NCBI GenBank assembly: GCA_963576565.1
Contig: OY755038.1
Span: forward strand, 176,442,907 to 176,506,906
Length of the DNA: 64,000 nt
Direction: 5' to 3'
Source of the DNA: Aspidapion aeneum
Lineage: Eukaryota; Arthropoda; Insecta; Coleoptera; Brentidae
Position numbers and translations under genes: made by a program. Shown here piece by piece: positions 1 through 12,126 of the stretch; positions within the stretch are counted from its first letter, which is position 1, and every line of letters begins with the position of its first letter. Under the pieces are notes generated by a model, which worked only from the letters and a program-made list of their open reading frames with translations, did not search any database and was not told the DNA's origin.

Positions 1-1925
1 TATGTTGTTCGCATTGGGGTCCTCAAAACAAATTTGCATTTTTGACCTTGGATTTAGTGTGAACGAGAAGATTTTTTTTTAATTACTTGATCACTGTACA
101 TTTTAGAAAAAAAAATGTTTTAGACAAAAGGTGAAAATATAATTTTCTACAAAAACGTAATTGTACGCTTTTTATCAGATAAATGGTTTTTGAGTGACAT
201 TTCGCCGCCATTTTGGATTTTGACCAATTTTTTTATTTACTGGTGAATATTACCAATTTTTTCAAAACCACGCTTTACCGGGAAAAAACGTTTTACTCTT
301 TGTTATAAATAACTAAATTTTCTTTCGAACGATGTGTATAGTTAGAATATTTGGGGAACCGTTAATACCAAGAACCGAACCGAGGGCATCCAAAAATTGA
401 ATTAAAAAAAATCACTAAACAAGCGTATATTCTGTGAGTTAACAAAAACTCACTACATATATATCCTTTTAAAGATTATTTTATTTTTAACAAGATAAAG
501 TTAAACAAGAATTTTTAAGAAGCTTACTTTTTAAGAAAATTAATAAAACAAATAAAAAAAAAATAATCTCAATATGCGGAGTGTTAATAGTTTTAACACA
601 ACTTTGTAATACACTGTTCAAAAAAACATTTTATTTCCTCTAAAAAAGGTGTTATAATATTTTTCCTAAATTGCTTAGTTTTTTTTTAAACTGAATAAAC
701 CTAAAAAAACATGATTTTTTTTTCGTGATCTTACACACTTTCTGTAAAATGCTTACCTTTTAAGAAAATGACATAAAACTGCATAATTTCAGGTTATTTT
801 GCATATCATGAAAATCTATAGGAAACGGATGTACTGTTAACACTTCAGGGTTCGTATCTCAGTAAGGGTACTACACAGAGAGCTCGGTCATATCTCATTT
901 TATAGGCTATTTGTTGGTCTTTATTTTACGTTATTATAAATTTTCTCAAAAATAAGTTTCGAGGTTGACGGTCACTAAAAAAAATACTCTGCCAATAGAT
1001 GGGCCCCTAAGCTCACACAAGGTACTATAGTTATAGTGTACGTGTGAGCTTATATAACTAAAAACTAAAATATATTTTATTCAACTCCAGACTAAATTAC
1101 CTTTCCTTTGTTACCACACAAGCCATGTTTTGACCTAAACTCAAATTTTTGAAATCTACCCCCACCCTTAAAAAACAAAAACTAAAATGTATTTTGTTTA
1201 ACTTCGGACTCAATTACCTTTCGTTTGATATCCCACACGCCATATTTTCACGTAAACTCTAATTTTTGAAATCTACCCCCACCCTTTTTTAAAAATAAAA
1301 TAACATGTATTTTGTTTCACACCAGACTTACTTACCTTTCGTTTGATGTCGCCATATTTTAACATAAACTCTAATTTTTTTATTCTACCCTCACCCTTTT
1401 GTTTGGCTTGTGTTCGGTGGATTTCATTAAAATCGGGCAAGCGGTTTTTGAGTTATGCGCGTTGGTCATTACAGACAGACAGACAGACAGACAGACAGAA
1501 AGACAGACGGCGCGACGTAAAAGTTTCAAAATCATCTGAAACGCAAAGATATATAAAAATTTTTGAAATCGGAGCTACTTTTTTTTTCTCGAAAAAATTA
1601 GGATCACCATACTCACACTACTATAGTATAGTATATGTGTGAGCTAATTGGTCGAAATCCAAAATGGCGGCAACATGTTTAGCTTCATAACTCGAAAACT
1701 GTTCGTCTTACAAAAAAACGTACAAAACTGTTTTTGTAGAAAATTTTATTGTATTCAACTTTTGTTTAAAATCTTTTTTTGCTAGAACGTACAGTAACCG
1801 AGTAATAAAAAAAAACCTTTTTTGTGCACAATCAATCCAAGATGGCAGGGGGGAGCCGGCCCCCTCCTAGGTCCAAAACTCAAATATGTTTTTAGGACTT
1901 CCATGTCAACAACATATGTCAAAAT
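1..1925. mobile_element. Foldback-like inverted-repeat element, left end outside window
   Basis: Two inverted arms frame this stretch. Positions 1-235 read on the minus strand resemble 1645-1920: both contain tccaaaatggcggc beside ttggtc, gtttttgtagaaaatt, and tatgttgtt near the outer edge. The enclosed 1.4 kb is AT-rich and holds a tandem-subrepeat block. No transposase frame is visible, so it would be non-autonomous. Long inverted arms around a subrepeat core match the Foldback design, but the left terminus and target duplication lie outside the window, so the class is an inference. Confidence 0.55.
1010..1646 (+). repeat. Tandem-subrepeat block bounded by short hairpins, with CAGA microsatellite
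   Basis: About three units of roughly 110 bp start near 1062, 1180 and 1290. Each carries ttacctttcgtttgat and then ctacccccaccc. The block is bounded by palindromes pairing agctcacac with gtgtgagct (1010-1050) and a related hairpin at 1613-1645. A CAGA run lies at 1471-1509, just after ttgagttatgcgcgttggtc. Inverted copies of the same block occur at about 7082-7690 and 8831-9470. A frame can be read through part of it, but base bias and repetition argue against a protein. Confidence 0.7.
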
Positions 1926-2180
1926 CGCGACTGCATCACCTTTTTCCAGCTAAAATTCTATAATGACTGGACTACTTTGTTAGGTATTAATTAAAATTAA
2001 TATGATCAATATACATACCTACCTAATTTAGAAATCACTGTAATGTTAGTTGATTTCGCCCACTTGCGCTTTATATGTTTACTTAAAAACAAAAAATTGA
2101 GTTGGAACTCGTCGAGCTTCTAGTGACAAAATATTTTTTTTTGAAACTCGTAGACTATGATTAAGTAGAAACAATGACAA

Positions 2181-2400
2181 CGATACATGGATGACATATT
2201 TATTATAAGGCCTGTAGATGATGATGAACAGAATTTACTACACCACCTGAACGGTATTCTATATTTAAAATAAAATCTAACAGTAGTAGAGGAAGTCCAA
2301 GAATTTATTTATTTTTTAACAAAAACACAACAAAAAACTAGAACTGATAGTCTCCTATATTTTAATAGGGCCGCGCTAACATCAAGGTATAGTAAATTTG
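2181..2400 (+). pseudogene. Penelope-like reverse transcriptase fragment
   Basis: The plus strand reads RYMDDIFIIRP followed by a short acidic stretch and LLHHLNGI at 2181-2260. This has the shape of the catalytic (Y/F)xDD box and downstream segment of Penelope-like RTs. Further on, LTKTQQKTRTDS and TSRYSKF resemble the following conserved block. In-frame stops and a frame change occur within 220 bp, so this is a relic. A DIRS or other YMDD reverse transcriptase is the main alternative. No flanking domains were found. Confidence 0.5.
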
Positions 2401-5160
2401 GTTAAGCTGCATAACGGGTTGCCTACCAGTTCACTTTTACTTCAGCCAAATTTTCAGCTATTTCAATGGTAATGTCAAACGTATGGTGTACTCTTTTTAT
2501 TTTGGTTGGTTGTGAAATCCAATCTCTGGATGTTCTATAATCTTTTTTCAAGGGTCGTCTTCACAAACACCATGTGATCACTTGATAAGAACAAAAACGA
2601 ACACAACAACAAAGGAGGTTATTTCAAAAGAACGTCACTGGATGGCCTATTTAGGCAGTTTTCATAATAGGCCACTGTAGACCATGCAATAACCATAGAT
2701 TAAATATAAATTAAGATAGTAATCGTAATGTATTCAGTAATATTATCTTATTAATTTTGATCGAAGAATTTTAGCAAATATAGATTGCGATTTTGTATCA
2801 TCATTTAGATTTTGATGGTCACTGATGTTCAAGTTATTTAGTGGATGTTCGGTTAAGAACCGCTGTCATTCAAAGACGTTAAAACAGTCCCGTAGAAATA
2901 AAAATTAAGATGCTCTTGTAAAAAAATTAACAGATGATGTAGATGTTGCAATCGTTGGTGGATACATATACGCGCAAAAGGTGACTTTTACCAAAATGTT
3001 GTGGCATAACAAGGGCTGAAAACCCTTGTTTTACTTTATAAGAATGTCGTTTTTGCACCGTGAAGAACCTCAGCGATATGTGTGGTGGAAGGGGCAAAAC
3101 TGTGCCGCCAACCGTACCATCGTTTTCGCGCGAACTACGCGGCGTCGCTTCTCCCACTCGCCAAAGTACCGCCAACAAGTACACTCATCACTTCACGGGG
3201 CTAGAAAAGAGCCATTGCGGCCATTTTCTATTGGTGTAAAAACGCGTTTTTCCATCAATTGCCTGGTCTTCTCTAGCTCTCCATCAATAAAAACCATTTC
3301 AACCAAACAAATCGGACCACTGTTTTCTTTTTCAAGAAAAAGAACTCGTCCTGAAAACTGTTTCACTACAATGTTCGTGTTTTCACAATTTTTTTTTGGG
3401 AATTTTAAAAATATTTGTTTATTTACGTGGCTTTTCCGGCATTTGGTCACGTGTTTATTCCGAAATTTTCTGTGAATTTAGAGAATTTATTTAAGATCGC
3501 AAATTAAATGTGAAATTTAATTTATTTTCCCTTTAATGCCTACATTTTATTATTTTTTGCTTAATCACAGTTTTTTGTCATTTTCTCAGACAAATGTAAA
3601 TTTATTGTAATTTAGTTGATGAATGTAAACTAGAAATGTATTGTCACGAGGTTGATAAAAATTTACATAAAATTTTTTCAGTGACACATGATAAACACAG
3701 AGTGACAAGACCCGATGATGCCGTATTTTATACTATATTATTTTTGTATTCATGAAATATGTGGAAAATATCCAAAAAATCGTAACCTTGGGAAGGGCCC
3801 GGGCCCCGAACCGCCCCCCTTGGTGCGCCCATAAAAGACACACAGAGAAGTGTAATTCAAATATTTTTATGCGCCTGCCTGTCTTCGATCCTCATAGGAG
3901 TACAAAACCGGTTTAAGTGGCTGATTGGAACGGAAAACTTACTGTCCGATATCAGAACAACGGTTTTATGACTAGGCCAATGTCCAGCTGGAACACAAAT
4001 AGTATTAACCTCCCCGCCTGCTTTACAAAAAATATGTAATAAATCCGAAATGTTTTTTCTAATCTAAATTTAAATTCTGTTTAAAAATACTTTTTTTATG
4101 TAAATCGAGCGCGGGTTCTAAACCTCAACTGCGATCACAAACCACTAGCGTTGAATAGCGCAAATTATCGAAAATTAACTACTCTGGGTTTGGTTATGTC
4201 CCTTTGGTTTGGTTATGTCCTTTTGGTTTCGTTATATTTGCTGTTATTTTTTTTTTTACCTGTTTTATAATAAAGCGAAATGTTCGGTTTGGTTCGGTTG
4301 GCGATAACTTGTGCTGTTGTACAGTTCTCTTTCCTTCTCTATTGGGGTGTAAAATTTAACGCTCGGCATGAGGCAATTTGCGATCATCCTTTTCCCAGAT
4401 TACTACTTAGATAAAACAAGAGCTACATTCTGGTGCAGTGCACACAAATTTGTTTTTATTTAGTCCGGTGTTTGCCCGCAGTAAGAAAAGCGATAACTGC
4501 AATGGACTGTATATATTTTTAATAAACGAAATCGCGAACAAACATAATAATTGATACGGATTCACGAAAATTAAGAGTCCATAGGAAAATCGCTGTAAAT
4601 CACACAACTGAAAGTCGAAAACAAGAGTACACACCGATGTGCAGCCAAGATTCCAGTTCTATGGTTTAGTCCACAAACCGAGTTCTTTCAAGTATAGAAA
4701 ATTGTAATAAATTAGAGAAAGTAATTAACCAGCTATTTTCTCAAGCGCGGAAAAATGTACTTTGATGATCCAATTAAGTGGTTTAAAATTTTAAAAAGAA
4801 CCGCGTATTTAGCGCGAGCTAACTGTCCGGGACCACACCGCAACGCGCCTCGTGTAGCATGCGAGGTTAAAGGGTGCCAATATACATACCAGTTCAAACG
4901 TTTTTATATTTTAAAAATCGTTGCGTCTTAGAACTTCTAGAGCAAGGTACGTCAGTTGTAACATAAATATCCTGCTTTTCTCTTTCAACTGGTTTAACAT
5001 GCCCCACCAGAGCTTGATGTAAAAATAATAGAATTCAGTAGGTACTGGTGTATATATTGCTCGTTTTCACCTCGCCTTTGGCTGCGAGCCGCCCCTGTTA
5101 AACCGGCTAACAAGGCCGTACCTAAGGAGGGTATTAGGGGGGATTAATCTTCTCCCCCCC
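2401..5160. other. Unassigned intergenic stretch
   Basis: No gene is supported. About 3060-3240 is locally GC- and CpG-richer than its surroundings and has open frames on both strands, but neither shows a motif I recognise. Two near-identical phrases, ggttatgtccctttggttt and ggttatgtccttttggttt, stand in tandem near 4190-4230. A degraded copy of the hAT-type MITE sits at 3716-3836. The rest is AT-rich sequence without recognisable content. Confidence 0.4.
3716..3836. mobile_element. Fragment of the G-run hAT-type MITE family
   Basis: The internal phrase catgaaatatgtggaaaata followed by tccaaaaa and then a GC-rich run (gggcccgggccccgaa) matches the core of the element at 11210-11404. The usual CAGTGGCG ends are not intact here; the right side reads ttggtgcgccca instead. 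It is therefore a truncated or divergent member. Confidence 0.5.
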
Positions 5161-5505
5161 CCCAAATTGATCGAATATTTGTGTGCTAAAAGAGATTTGG
5201 AAAAAGTGAACATACAGATGATAAAAATACCGACTATTCCCTTTGGAAAGCAATCAAAGATTTTAAAAGAACAATTACACAAATTCCACCAACACGAAAA
5301 TCAAACAACCAGTGGGCAAGGAGAATCGCAGAAAAAGCAGATGTTTTTGCAAGTTATTTAGAAAAAAAAACGGCCTTATGAGGCACCAGATGAAAGCTTT
5401 CATTTAAATGAATCATCAAATCGAAGGCCATATTAAGCTTACATCACCAAAATTAATTCGAAAAAAAGCCCCAAGCTATGCTCATATTAGTGAAGTAGTC
5501 ATAAA
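5161..5505 (+). pseudogene. Jockey-type LINE piece 1 (endonuclease-RT linker)
   Basis: Read in the frame starting near 5226, the sequence gives TDYSLWKAIKDFKR, then QIPPTRK, NNQWARRIAEKADVFASYLE. This is the linker before the reverse transcriptase in Jockey-clade ORF2. Further on, KLTSPKLIRKKAPSYA and SEVVIKQL match the next segment after a frame change. Several hundred bases of ORF2 are then missing before the next piece at 6150. It is the first of four plus-strand pieces of one element. It is clearly dead. Confidence 0.72.
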
Positions 5506-5521
5506 ACAACTCTGAAACACC

Positions 5522-6118
5522 GGTGTCCGTGGTTGACTTTACCCCTTTGAAGTTGCCTTTTATACTTTGTTAACTCATTGTTTTCGGTTCCGACCCGACC
5601 AACACCGCGCCGTGGAGACGGTGATAGCATGGTCTGGTTGAACTGTGACGAAATGACTTTCTTCCTTATAGACCGGTGGACGTTTTTATCCTGCCATGGA
5701 CTTAGTTTCCTTGGTTCGCTGTCATTTCACTCGTTGAATGAAAAATAGGTTTTACCTATTTTTTCATTCTTTGTGATCTACCATGTTTCTTGTAGTCAGG
5801 CAAGCCACACTGAGGATAGAAACGCCTTTTTTTGAAACAGTGTCCGTGGTTAAGTTTATTCCCTTGAAGTTGCCTTTTATACTTTGTTAAATAATAGTTT
5901 TCGGTTCCGAACCAACGACGGTGATAGCATGGTCTGGTTGAACTGTAACCAAATGTCTTTCTTCCATGGACTTAGTTTTCTTGGTTTGCTGTCGTTTCAC
6001 TCATTGAATAAAAAATGGGTTTCACCTATTTTTTCATTCTTATTGATTTACCTTGTATCTTGTAGTAAGTTTGATTACTGTAGTCAGGCAAGCCACGCTT
6101 AGGATGGAAATTTGATTT
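5522..6118 (+). repeat. Tandem duplication of about 300 bp
   Basis: Unit 1 (about 5522-5838) and unit 2 (about 5839-6114) share gtgtccgtggtt, gaagttgccttttatac, ggtgatagcatggtctggtt and aggcaagccac. A third partial start, ttttatactttgttaactt, follows at about 6118. The units are perhaps 85 percent identical with several small indels. They separate two pieces of the Jockey LINE and replace part of its coding sequence. No protein is recognised in them. Confidence 0.75.
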
Positions 6119-6149
6119 TTATACTTTGTTAACTTATTTTTACTTATTA

Positions 6150-6427
6150 TTCACTTGCGATATTGTAAACCCAAAAAATTGTCACTTAGTAACATTTGCC
6201 GATGATATTGGCTTAATGAGGACAGAAAAATCTATTGAAGAATGCATAGAAAAACTTCAGGATGCAGTCACCGAAGTTCACAATTGGACCACAAAGTGGC
6301 GAATTAAATTAAGTAAAACCAAATCAATGCATTTTTACAAACAGAAATGTTAATCACATACAAATAAAAATTATCACCATTCCCGTACTATATTCAAATC
6401 AGGCAAAATATCTTGGTATGACACTTT
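6150..6427 (+). pseudogene. Jockey-type LINE piece 2 (RT palm)
   Basis: The frame reads CHLVTFADDIGLM at about 6177-6216, with the catalytic FADD box of a non-LTR reverse transcriptase intact. It continues through WTTKWRIKLSKTKS. A one-base insertion near 6333 shifts the frame, after which SNQAKYLGMTL follows up to 6427. The sentence is then cut by the inverted-repeat element and resumes at 23337 with YAKLRWKAHVKKK. That continuity is why I treat the pieces as one copy. Confidence 0.8.
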
Positions 6428-6497
6428 GGGCTCGATTCTTTGTCAATCGACAGAAATACTGACGAAAACGTCAGTATTGTTGAGGTCATTTAAAATA

Positions 6498-8290
6498 CAA
6501 TTTTTGTAGTTATAAAAACTTACCAGACGTATTTTTCGTATTAGATTCCTTCAGTGGGCTTGCTTACGTATTTCTCAATAATTTTTAAACGTTTCTTTTA
6601 CTGTTTTAGGGTTTTAATAAAATAAACACATGCTTCACTTTTGTATAAAAATGACCATTTTAAACGTCACGAAATGTCATCAAAACGGAGTATGTTCTTG
6701 CATTACACAATTTATCCAGTAATATCACAGTAATATCTGTTTATAAAAGCACAAAAACTTCAGAAAAAGTGATGAGTGGTACTAAAGATACGAAATAAAT
6801 ATTATATTTGCGTTTACTTCCATTTACATGAATGCAAATAGCAAAAATTCGAACGCATTTCATAATAAAACTGTAGGGTTGCAGCGCTGCCGGAATTTAT
6901 TTTTTAACGTTTAAGTTGGCGTCTTTTTTAAATGAGAGGTCCATTTTCGTCAAAAATTTTGTCGTCTATCTTAGCGACAGATCGATAATTTTTTCGGCAC
7001 TATCAATATACCGTGTTTTTAGTCCGGTAGCCCCTAACCATATTTCTGCCACATACGTTATATCACTCCAACCTGCGTTATAATTTTTTCGAGAAAAAAA
7101 AAATTGCTCCGATTTCAAAAATTTTTATATATCTTTGCGTTTCAGATGATTTTGAAACTTTTTTGTTGCGCCGTCTGTCTGTCTGTCTGTCTGTCTGTAA
7201 CGACCAACGCGCATAACTCAAAAACCGCTTGGCCGATTTTAATTAAATTTGGTACCTAGGCTGGGTTTTGGGCCGAGATGGTCCCATTTAAAAATGAACA
7301 AAATCCACCGAACACAAACCAAATAAAAGGGTGGGGGTAGATTTCAAAAATTAGAGTTTATGGGGAAATATGGCGTGTGTGATATCAAACGAAAGGTAAT
7401 TGAGTCTGGAGTTAAACAAAATACAGTTTAATTTATTTAAAAAAAAGGGTAGGGGTATATTTCAAAAATTGGAGTTTAAGTGAAAATATGGCGTGTGTGA
7501 TATCAAACGAAAGGTAATTGAGTCTGGAGTTCAATAAAATATACTTCAGTTTTTAGTTATATTAGCTTTCAAGTAGAAACACTAAAACTATAGTACCCAG
7601 TGTGAGCTTATGTGCCCATAGATTGGCAGAGTTTTTTGAAGGGCTAACCTTCGTTTTTCTAAAACTTTACTTCTAATACACTGAATTCCTTAGTCCAAGA
7701 GAAATCTTCAAAAACAAAAACTTCTGCAAAAAATCACCTGGGGCGATGGCGCTCTGTGATGAATGGGACAAAATTTTAACCGATTTTTAATAGTTTCTTT
7801 TAATCGTTATTTCGGTCCCATAGAAGTCGGTACAGAAAATTTAAAGACAAAAACTATGACCCCTTAAATTTGTTATTAACTATTATACATTTTACGATTT
7901 TGTTGGACGACATTGTGGCTCAAATGACGTCCGTAGCACTAGTAAATTATTTAACCAATAAATCTCAATACATAACTATACAGGTTTTGTCATTCAGGAT
8001 AGAAAAATTTATGGTTTATCAAACAATATCAAATTAATTGGTTATTACGAGAGGGGACGAGCAGCAATGACCCTTACACCGCTGTGGAACATTTAAGAAC
8101 TTTTGCTAAATTTTAAAAAATGCCCAAAATCTTTAGAAAAAAATGTTTTTGCCTGTGAAATATTTTGACAATTTAGTGAGTTATATCTTTAAAAATTTTC
8201 CACGCGGTGTTAATTTTACACTGGCTTTAGTTTACCTATTATTTTAGAAAACAAGGTGATTATAAAAATAAAAATAAATTCAATACATAG
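6498..8290. repeat. Large tandem duplication, unit 1
   Basis: This 1.79 kb unit is repeated head to tail at 8291-10093 with near identity. Both begin caatttttgtagttataaa and end caatacatag. Unit 1 contains an extra stretch near 6572-6610 that unit 2 lacks. It lacks the 47-bp palindromic segment that unit 2 has at about 8831-8877. The centre carries an inverted copy of the subrepeat block seen at 1010-1646, including a CTGT run. No coding frame is supported. Confidence 0.85.
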
Positions 8291-10093
8291 CAATTTTTGT
8301 AGTTATAAAAACTTACCAGACGTATTTTTCGTATTAGATTCCTTCAGTGGGCTTGCTTACGTATTTCTCAATAAAATAAACACATGCTTCACTTTTGTAT
8401 AAAAATGACCATTTTAAACGTCACGAAATGTCATCAAAACGGAGTATGTTCTTGCATTACACAATTTATCCAGTAATATCACAGTAATATCTGTTTATAA
8501 AAGCACAAAAACTTCAGAAAAAGTGATGAGTGGTACTAAAGATACGAAATAAATATTATATTTGCGTTTACTTCCATTTACATGAATGCAAATAGCAAAA
8601 ATTCGAACGCATTTCATAATAAAACTGTAGGGTTGCAGCGCTGCCGGAATTTATTTTTTAACGTTTAAGTTGGCGTCTTTTTTAAATGAGAGGTCCATTT
8701 TCGTCAAAAATTTTGTCGTCTATCTTAGCGACAGATCGATAATTTTTTCGGCACTATCAATATACCGTGTTTTTAGTCCGTTAGCCCCTAACCATATTTC
8801 TGCCACATACGTTATACCACTCCAACCTGCGTTATTAGCTCACACATATACTATACTATAGTAGTGTGAGCTATGGTAATCCTAATTTTTTCGAGAAAAA
8901 AAAAAGTTGCTCCGATTTCAAAAATTTTTATATATCTTTGCGTTTCAGATGATTTTGAAACTTTTTTGTTGCGCCGTCTGTCTGTCTGTCTGTCTGTCTG
9001 TAACGACCAACGCGCATAACTCAAAAACCGCTTGGCCGATTTTAATGAAATTTGGTACCTAGGCTGGGTTTTGGGCCGAGATGGTCCCATTTAAAAATGA
9101 ACAAAATCCACCGAACACAAACCAAATAAAAGGGTGGGGGTAGATTTCAAAAATTAGAGTTTATGGGGAAATATGGCGTGTGTGATATCAAACGAAAGGT
9201 AATTGAGTCTGGAGTTAAACAAAATACAGTTTAATTTATTTAAAAAAAAGGGTGGGGGTATATTTCAAAAATTGGAGTTTAAGTGAAAATATGGCGTGTG
9301 TGATATCAAACGAAAGGTAATTGAGTCTGGAGTTCAATAAAATATACTTCAGTTTTTAGTTATATTAGCTTTCAAGTAGAAACACTAAAACTATAGTACC
9401 CAGTGTGAGCTTATGTGCCCATAGATTGGCAGAGTTTTTTGAAGGGCTAACCTTCGTTTTTCTAAAACTTTACTTCTAATACACTGAATTCCTTAGTCCA
9501 AGAGAAATCTTCAAAAACAAAAACTTCTGCAAAAAATCACCTGGGGCGATGGCGCTCTGTGATGAATGGGACAAAATTTTAACCGATTTTTAAAAGTTTC
9601 TTTTAATCTTTATTTCGGTCCCATAGAAGTCGGTACAGAAAATTTAAAGACAAAAACTATGACCCTTTAAATTTGTTATTAACTATTATACATTTTACGA
9701 TTTTGTTGGACGACACTGTGGCTCAGATGACGTCCGTAGCACTAGTAAATTATTTAACCAATAAATCTCAATACATAACTACACAGGTTTTGTCATTCAG
9801 GATAGAAAAATTTATGGTTTATCAAACAATATCAAATTAATTGGTTATTACGAGAGGGGACGAGCAGCAATGACCCTTACACCGCTGTGGAACATTTAAG
9901 AACTTTTGCAAAATTTTAAAAAATGCCCAAAATCTTTAGAAAAAAATGTTTTTGCCTGTGAAATATTTTGACAATTTAGTGAGTTATATCTTTAAAAATT
10001 TTCCACGCGGTGTTAATTTTACACTGGCTTTAGTTTACCTATTATTTTAGAAAACAAGGTGATTATAAAAATAAAAATTAATTCAATACATAG
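8291..10093. repeat. Large tandem duplication, unit 2
   Basis: Second copy of the preceding unit, joined without spacer. It retains the palindrome pairing agctcacac with gtgtgagct at about 8833-8871, next to the CTGT microsatellite near 8978-9000. Two tandem subunits of about 115 bp containing atcaaacgaaaggtaattga follow. The few substitutions between the units indicate a recent event. Assembly artefact is an alternative, but the two indels make simple assembler duplication less likely. Confidence 0.85.
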
Positions 10094-10889
10094 CTGGTTT
10101 TTCTTCAAAATATCTTAAAGAGTATTTAAAGGGGCATAAGGTCAAGTGGCACTTGGTTAAAAGCATACTTATTGCTGTAGTGCTAATAATAATTTAAAAG
10201 TAAAATCAAATCAAGTCAAAAAGCCTTTATTATTGGATATATATGATGCAAAAGGTGAATTTTATCATATGCAAAGGTACTTATAGACTCAACTCTCAAG
10301 TTGAAATAACTTTTGACTGTAGATAAAATATCTCTAAAACGGACGATTTCAGGTTTAGGGAAACGTTCATCTCGACAATTAAAATTAGCAGCATGAACGT
10401 AAAGAACAAAACTTATTAATTGAACACGAAATGATGATATTTTACATTTGTTTTACTTTTGTTATTTTTTTGTTTATTTATATATGTTTTTAACATTTAT
10501 TTATTAACTTTGGTATAAATACATTATCGGACTATTACTTTCTAAATTGACTATTCGGATTATTAGTTTGCCTATGCCCGGTATAGCGTGGGATCAATTT
10601 AAGGAGGTCGCACTGTAAAATCAAAAAAATTAATATAGAAAAGAAAATTTTTTTAAGCATTTCCTAAACTTGGCAATCAAGGCTTTTAGTTTATTTGACG
10701 AGATGCTGCCAGTTTTTATTTGGGTTTCTTCATTAAATATAATCACAGTAGTGCCCCGAGGAACATGTCGGGGAGACTGGCGAGGTTTCAGGATGTCGCA
10801 TTTTATGCTATTTTATATTTTTTTTATCAAATATCTATAATGGATGCGCCCATAATAAACATAATGTATAAAAAAATATACTAATAAGT
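10094..10889. other. Unassigned AT-rich stretch
   Basis: No open frame of note and no domain. A short phrase near 10790-10860 (gcattttatgctattttata then gatgcgcccataat) resembles the internal and outer parts of the hAT-type MITE family and may be a remnant. Confidence 0.35.
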
Positions 10890-10892
10890 ATC

Positions 10893-11070
10893 AAAACAGT
10901 CGATTATTTCTTAAACTATACATACAAGATCTCGAAAAAACGTTTAATACAAAAGATGTAGTAGTGTCTTAAAATGTCTACTAAGCAGTAATTATTTTAT
11001 TTCTACGGGGGTGGGCATATAAAGCTCTAACACCACTTGTATTTTTTCAAAAGGAATATCCGTCCTGGAC
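10893..11070. repeat. Interspersed repeat, copy 1
   Basis: The reverse complement of 17300-17465 aligns with this segment: shared landmarks are tcgattatttc, aaaatgtctactaag and a downstream gggcataaa/gggcatataaa box. Similarity is moderate, so it is an old dispersed family. Neither copy has coding sequence; they lie in opposite orientation on either side of the Copia element. Confidence 0.6.
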
Positions 11071-11209
11071 CCAGTTATTGTCACTCAAAAACATATACTA
11101 AAAGTAAAGTTAAAAAATAATACAAAATTTTCTAGTGTCACTCTATTTGGTGAGGCTAGAACAATGTATCTAAACTAAATCTATGTTAACAAACGATATA
11201 TGTATTCAA

Positions 11210-11404
11210 CAGTGGCGTATATAGAAAAAAGTTTCGGGGTAGGCCCGAGACAGTTTTGGGGGGGGCCCGAGACCTCAGGAGGCTGTATTTTATGCTATTT
11301 TATGTTTGTATTCATGAAATATGTGGAAAATATCCAAAAAAATCTTAGCTTCGGGGGGGGGGGGGCGCGGCCCCCCCCAGGCCCCCTCCGTATATACGCC
11401 ACTT
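11210..11404. mobile_element. hAT-type MITE with G and C runs
   Basis: The ends are CAGTGGCGTATATA and TATATACGCCACTT, inverted relative to each other apart from the last base. The same 8 bp, gtattcaa, flank both sides (11202-11209 and 11405-11412; TG/TT extend it partly). CAGTGGCG ends with 8-bp duplications are hAT hallmarks. The 195-bp body contains long G and C runs and the phrase catgaaatatgtggaaaata. It has no coding capacity. Confidence 0.75.
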
Positions 11405-11538
11405 GTATTCAAGTACTATCTCATAATATAAACACAAGACAGGCTGAAAATCTTCAAGCGAGCATACCAAATGTTAGGTTAACATTATATCAGAGAACTT
11501 TAACATACACTGACTCCTAAAATATATAACTCACTACC

Positions 11539-12052
11539 CACTGTGGATAGAATAGACAGGTGTTCGAATTTTATATAAATATGTCGAATTTTAACTTTAC
11601 TGGTGGTGCAGCTGATTTTTGTAAACAAAAATTAGATATGATATGAACAACTAATATTTTTTACCAGTCGTTATTTTTTTTAGCCCGCTTCATTTCTCTT
11701 TACGCAAAAGTTAAAATTCAAAGAAAATACTGTGTTCGTTTCAGCTTCAAAAATAATCCGCTGGCCTACATCTTTGTTTACTTCCCAAATCCTCGGTTCA
11801 CCTTTGATACTAAACGATCACATTCAGTTTGACTTGTAGTTTAAGTTTTGTGTAATAAAAAATAAAGCTGGCTAAAAAAAAATAACGACAATACGTCTAG
11901 AAAATTACATTTTATACGTATGTACTAGAAAACTGTAGGAAAATTGCCTTAGTTTTCAAAATATTCAAAAAATATTAGTTGTTCCGTTGTTCATATCATA
12001 TCTAACTTTTGTTTACAAAAATCAGCTGGACCACCAGTGACGTGAAAAATTC

Positions 12053-12096
<44 letters not shown>

Positions 12097-12126
12097 ATCC
12101 GAACACCGGTCTATTCTATCCACGTG
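11539..12126. mobile_element. Hairpin element with perfect 9-bp target duplication
   Basis: The left end CACTGTGGATAGAATAGAC and the reverse complement of the right end CACGTGGATAGAATAGAC form long inverted arms (about 11539-11664 and 11963-12126). Both carry cagctgatttttgtaaaca and tagatatgatatgaacaac. The duplication ctcactacc lies at 11530-11538 and 12127-12135. A TA dinucleotide run (12055-12094) sits in the right arm. Excision restores an IYNSLPADLK reading in the host LINE. Nine-bp duplications suggest a Mutator- or Foldback-type mechanism. Confidence 0.8.

Noticed and set aside
1343..1642. 99-codon frame containing TDRQTDRQKDRR
   Set aside because: The basic run is the CAGA microsatellite and the rest is a dispersed repeat found again in inverted copies.
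3026..3475. 149-codon plus-strand frame and overlapping minus-strand frames in a CpG-richer patch
   Set aside because: No domain on either strand and no codon or splice support; the patch could be regulatory, but nothing fixes a gene.
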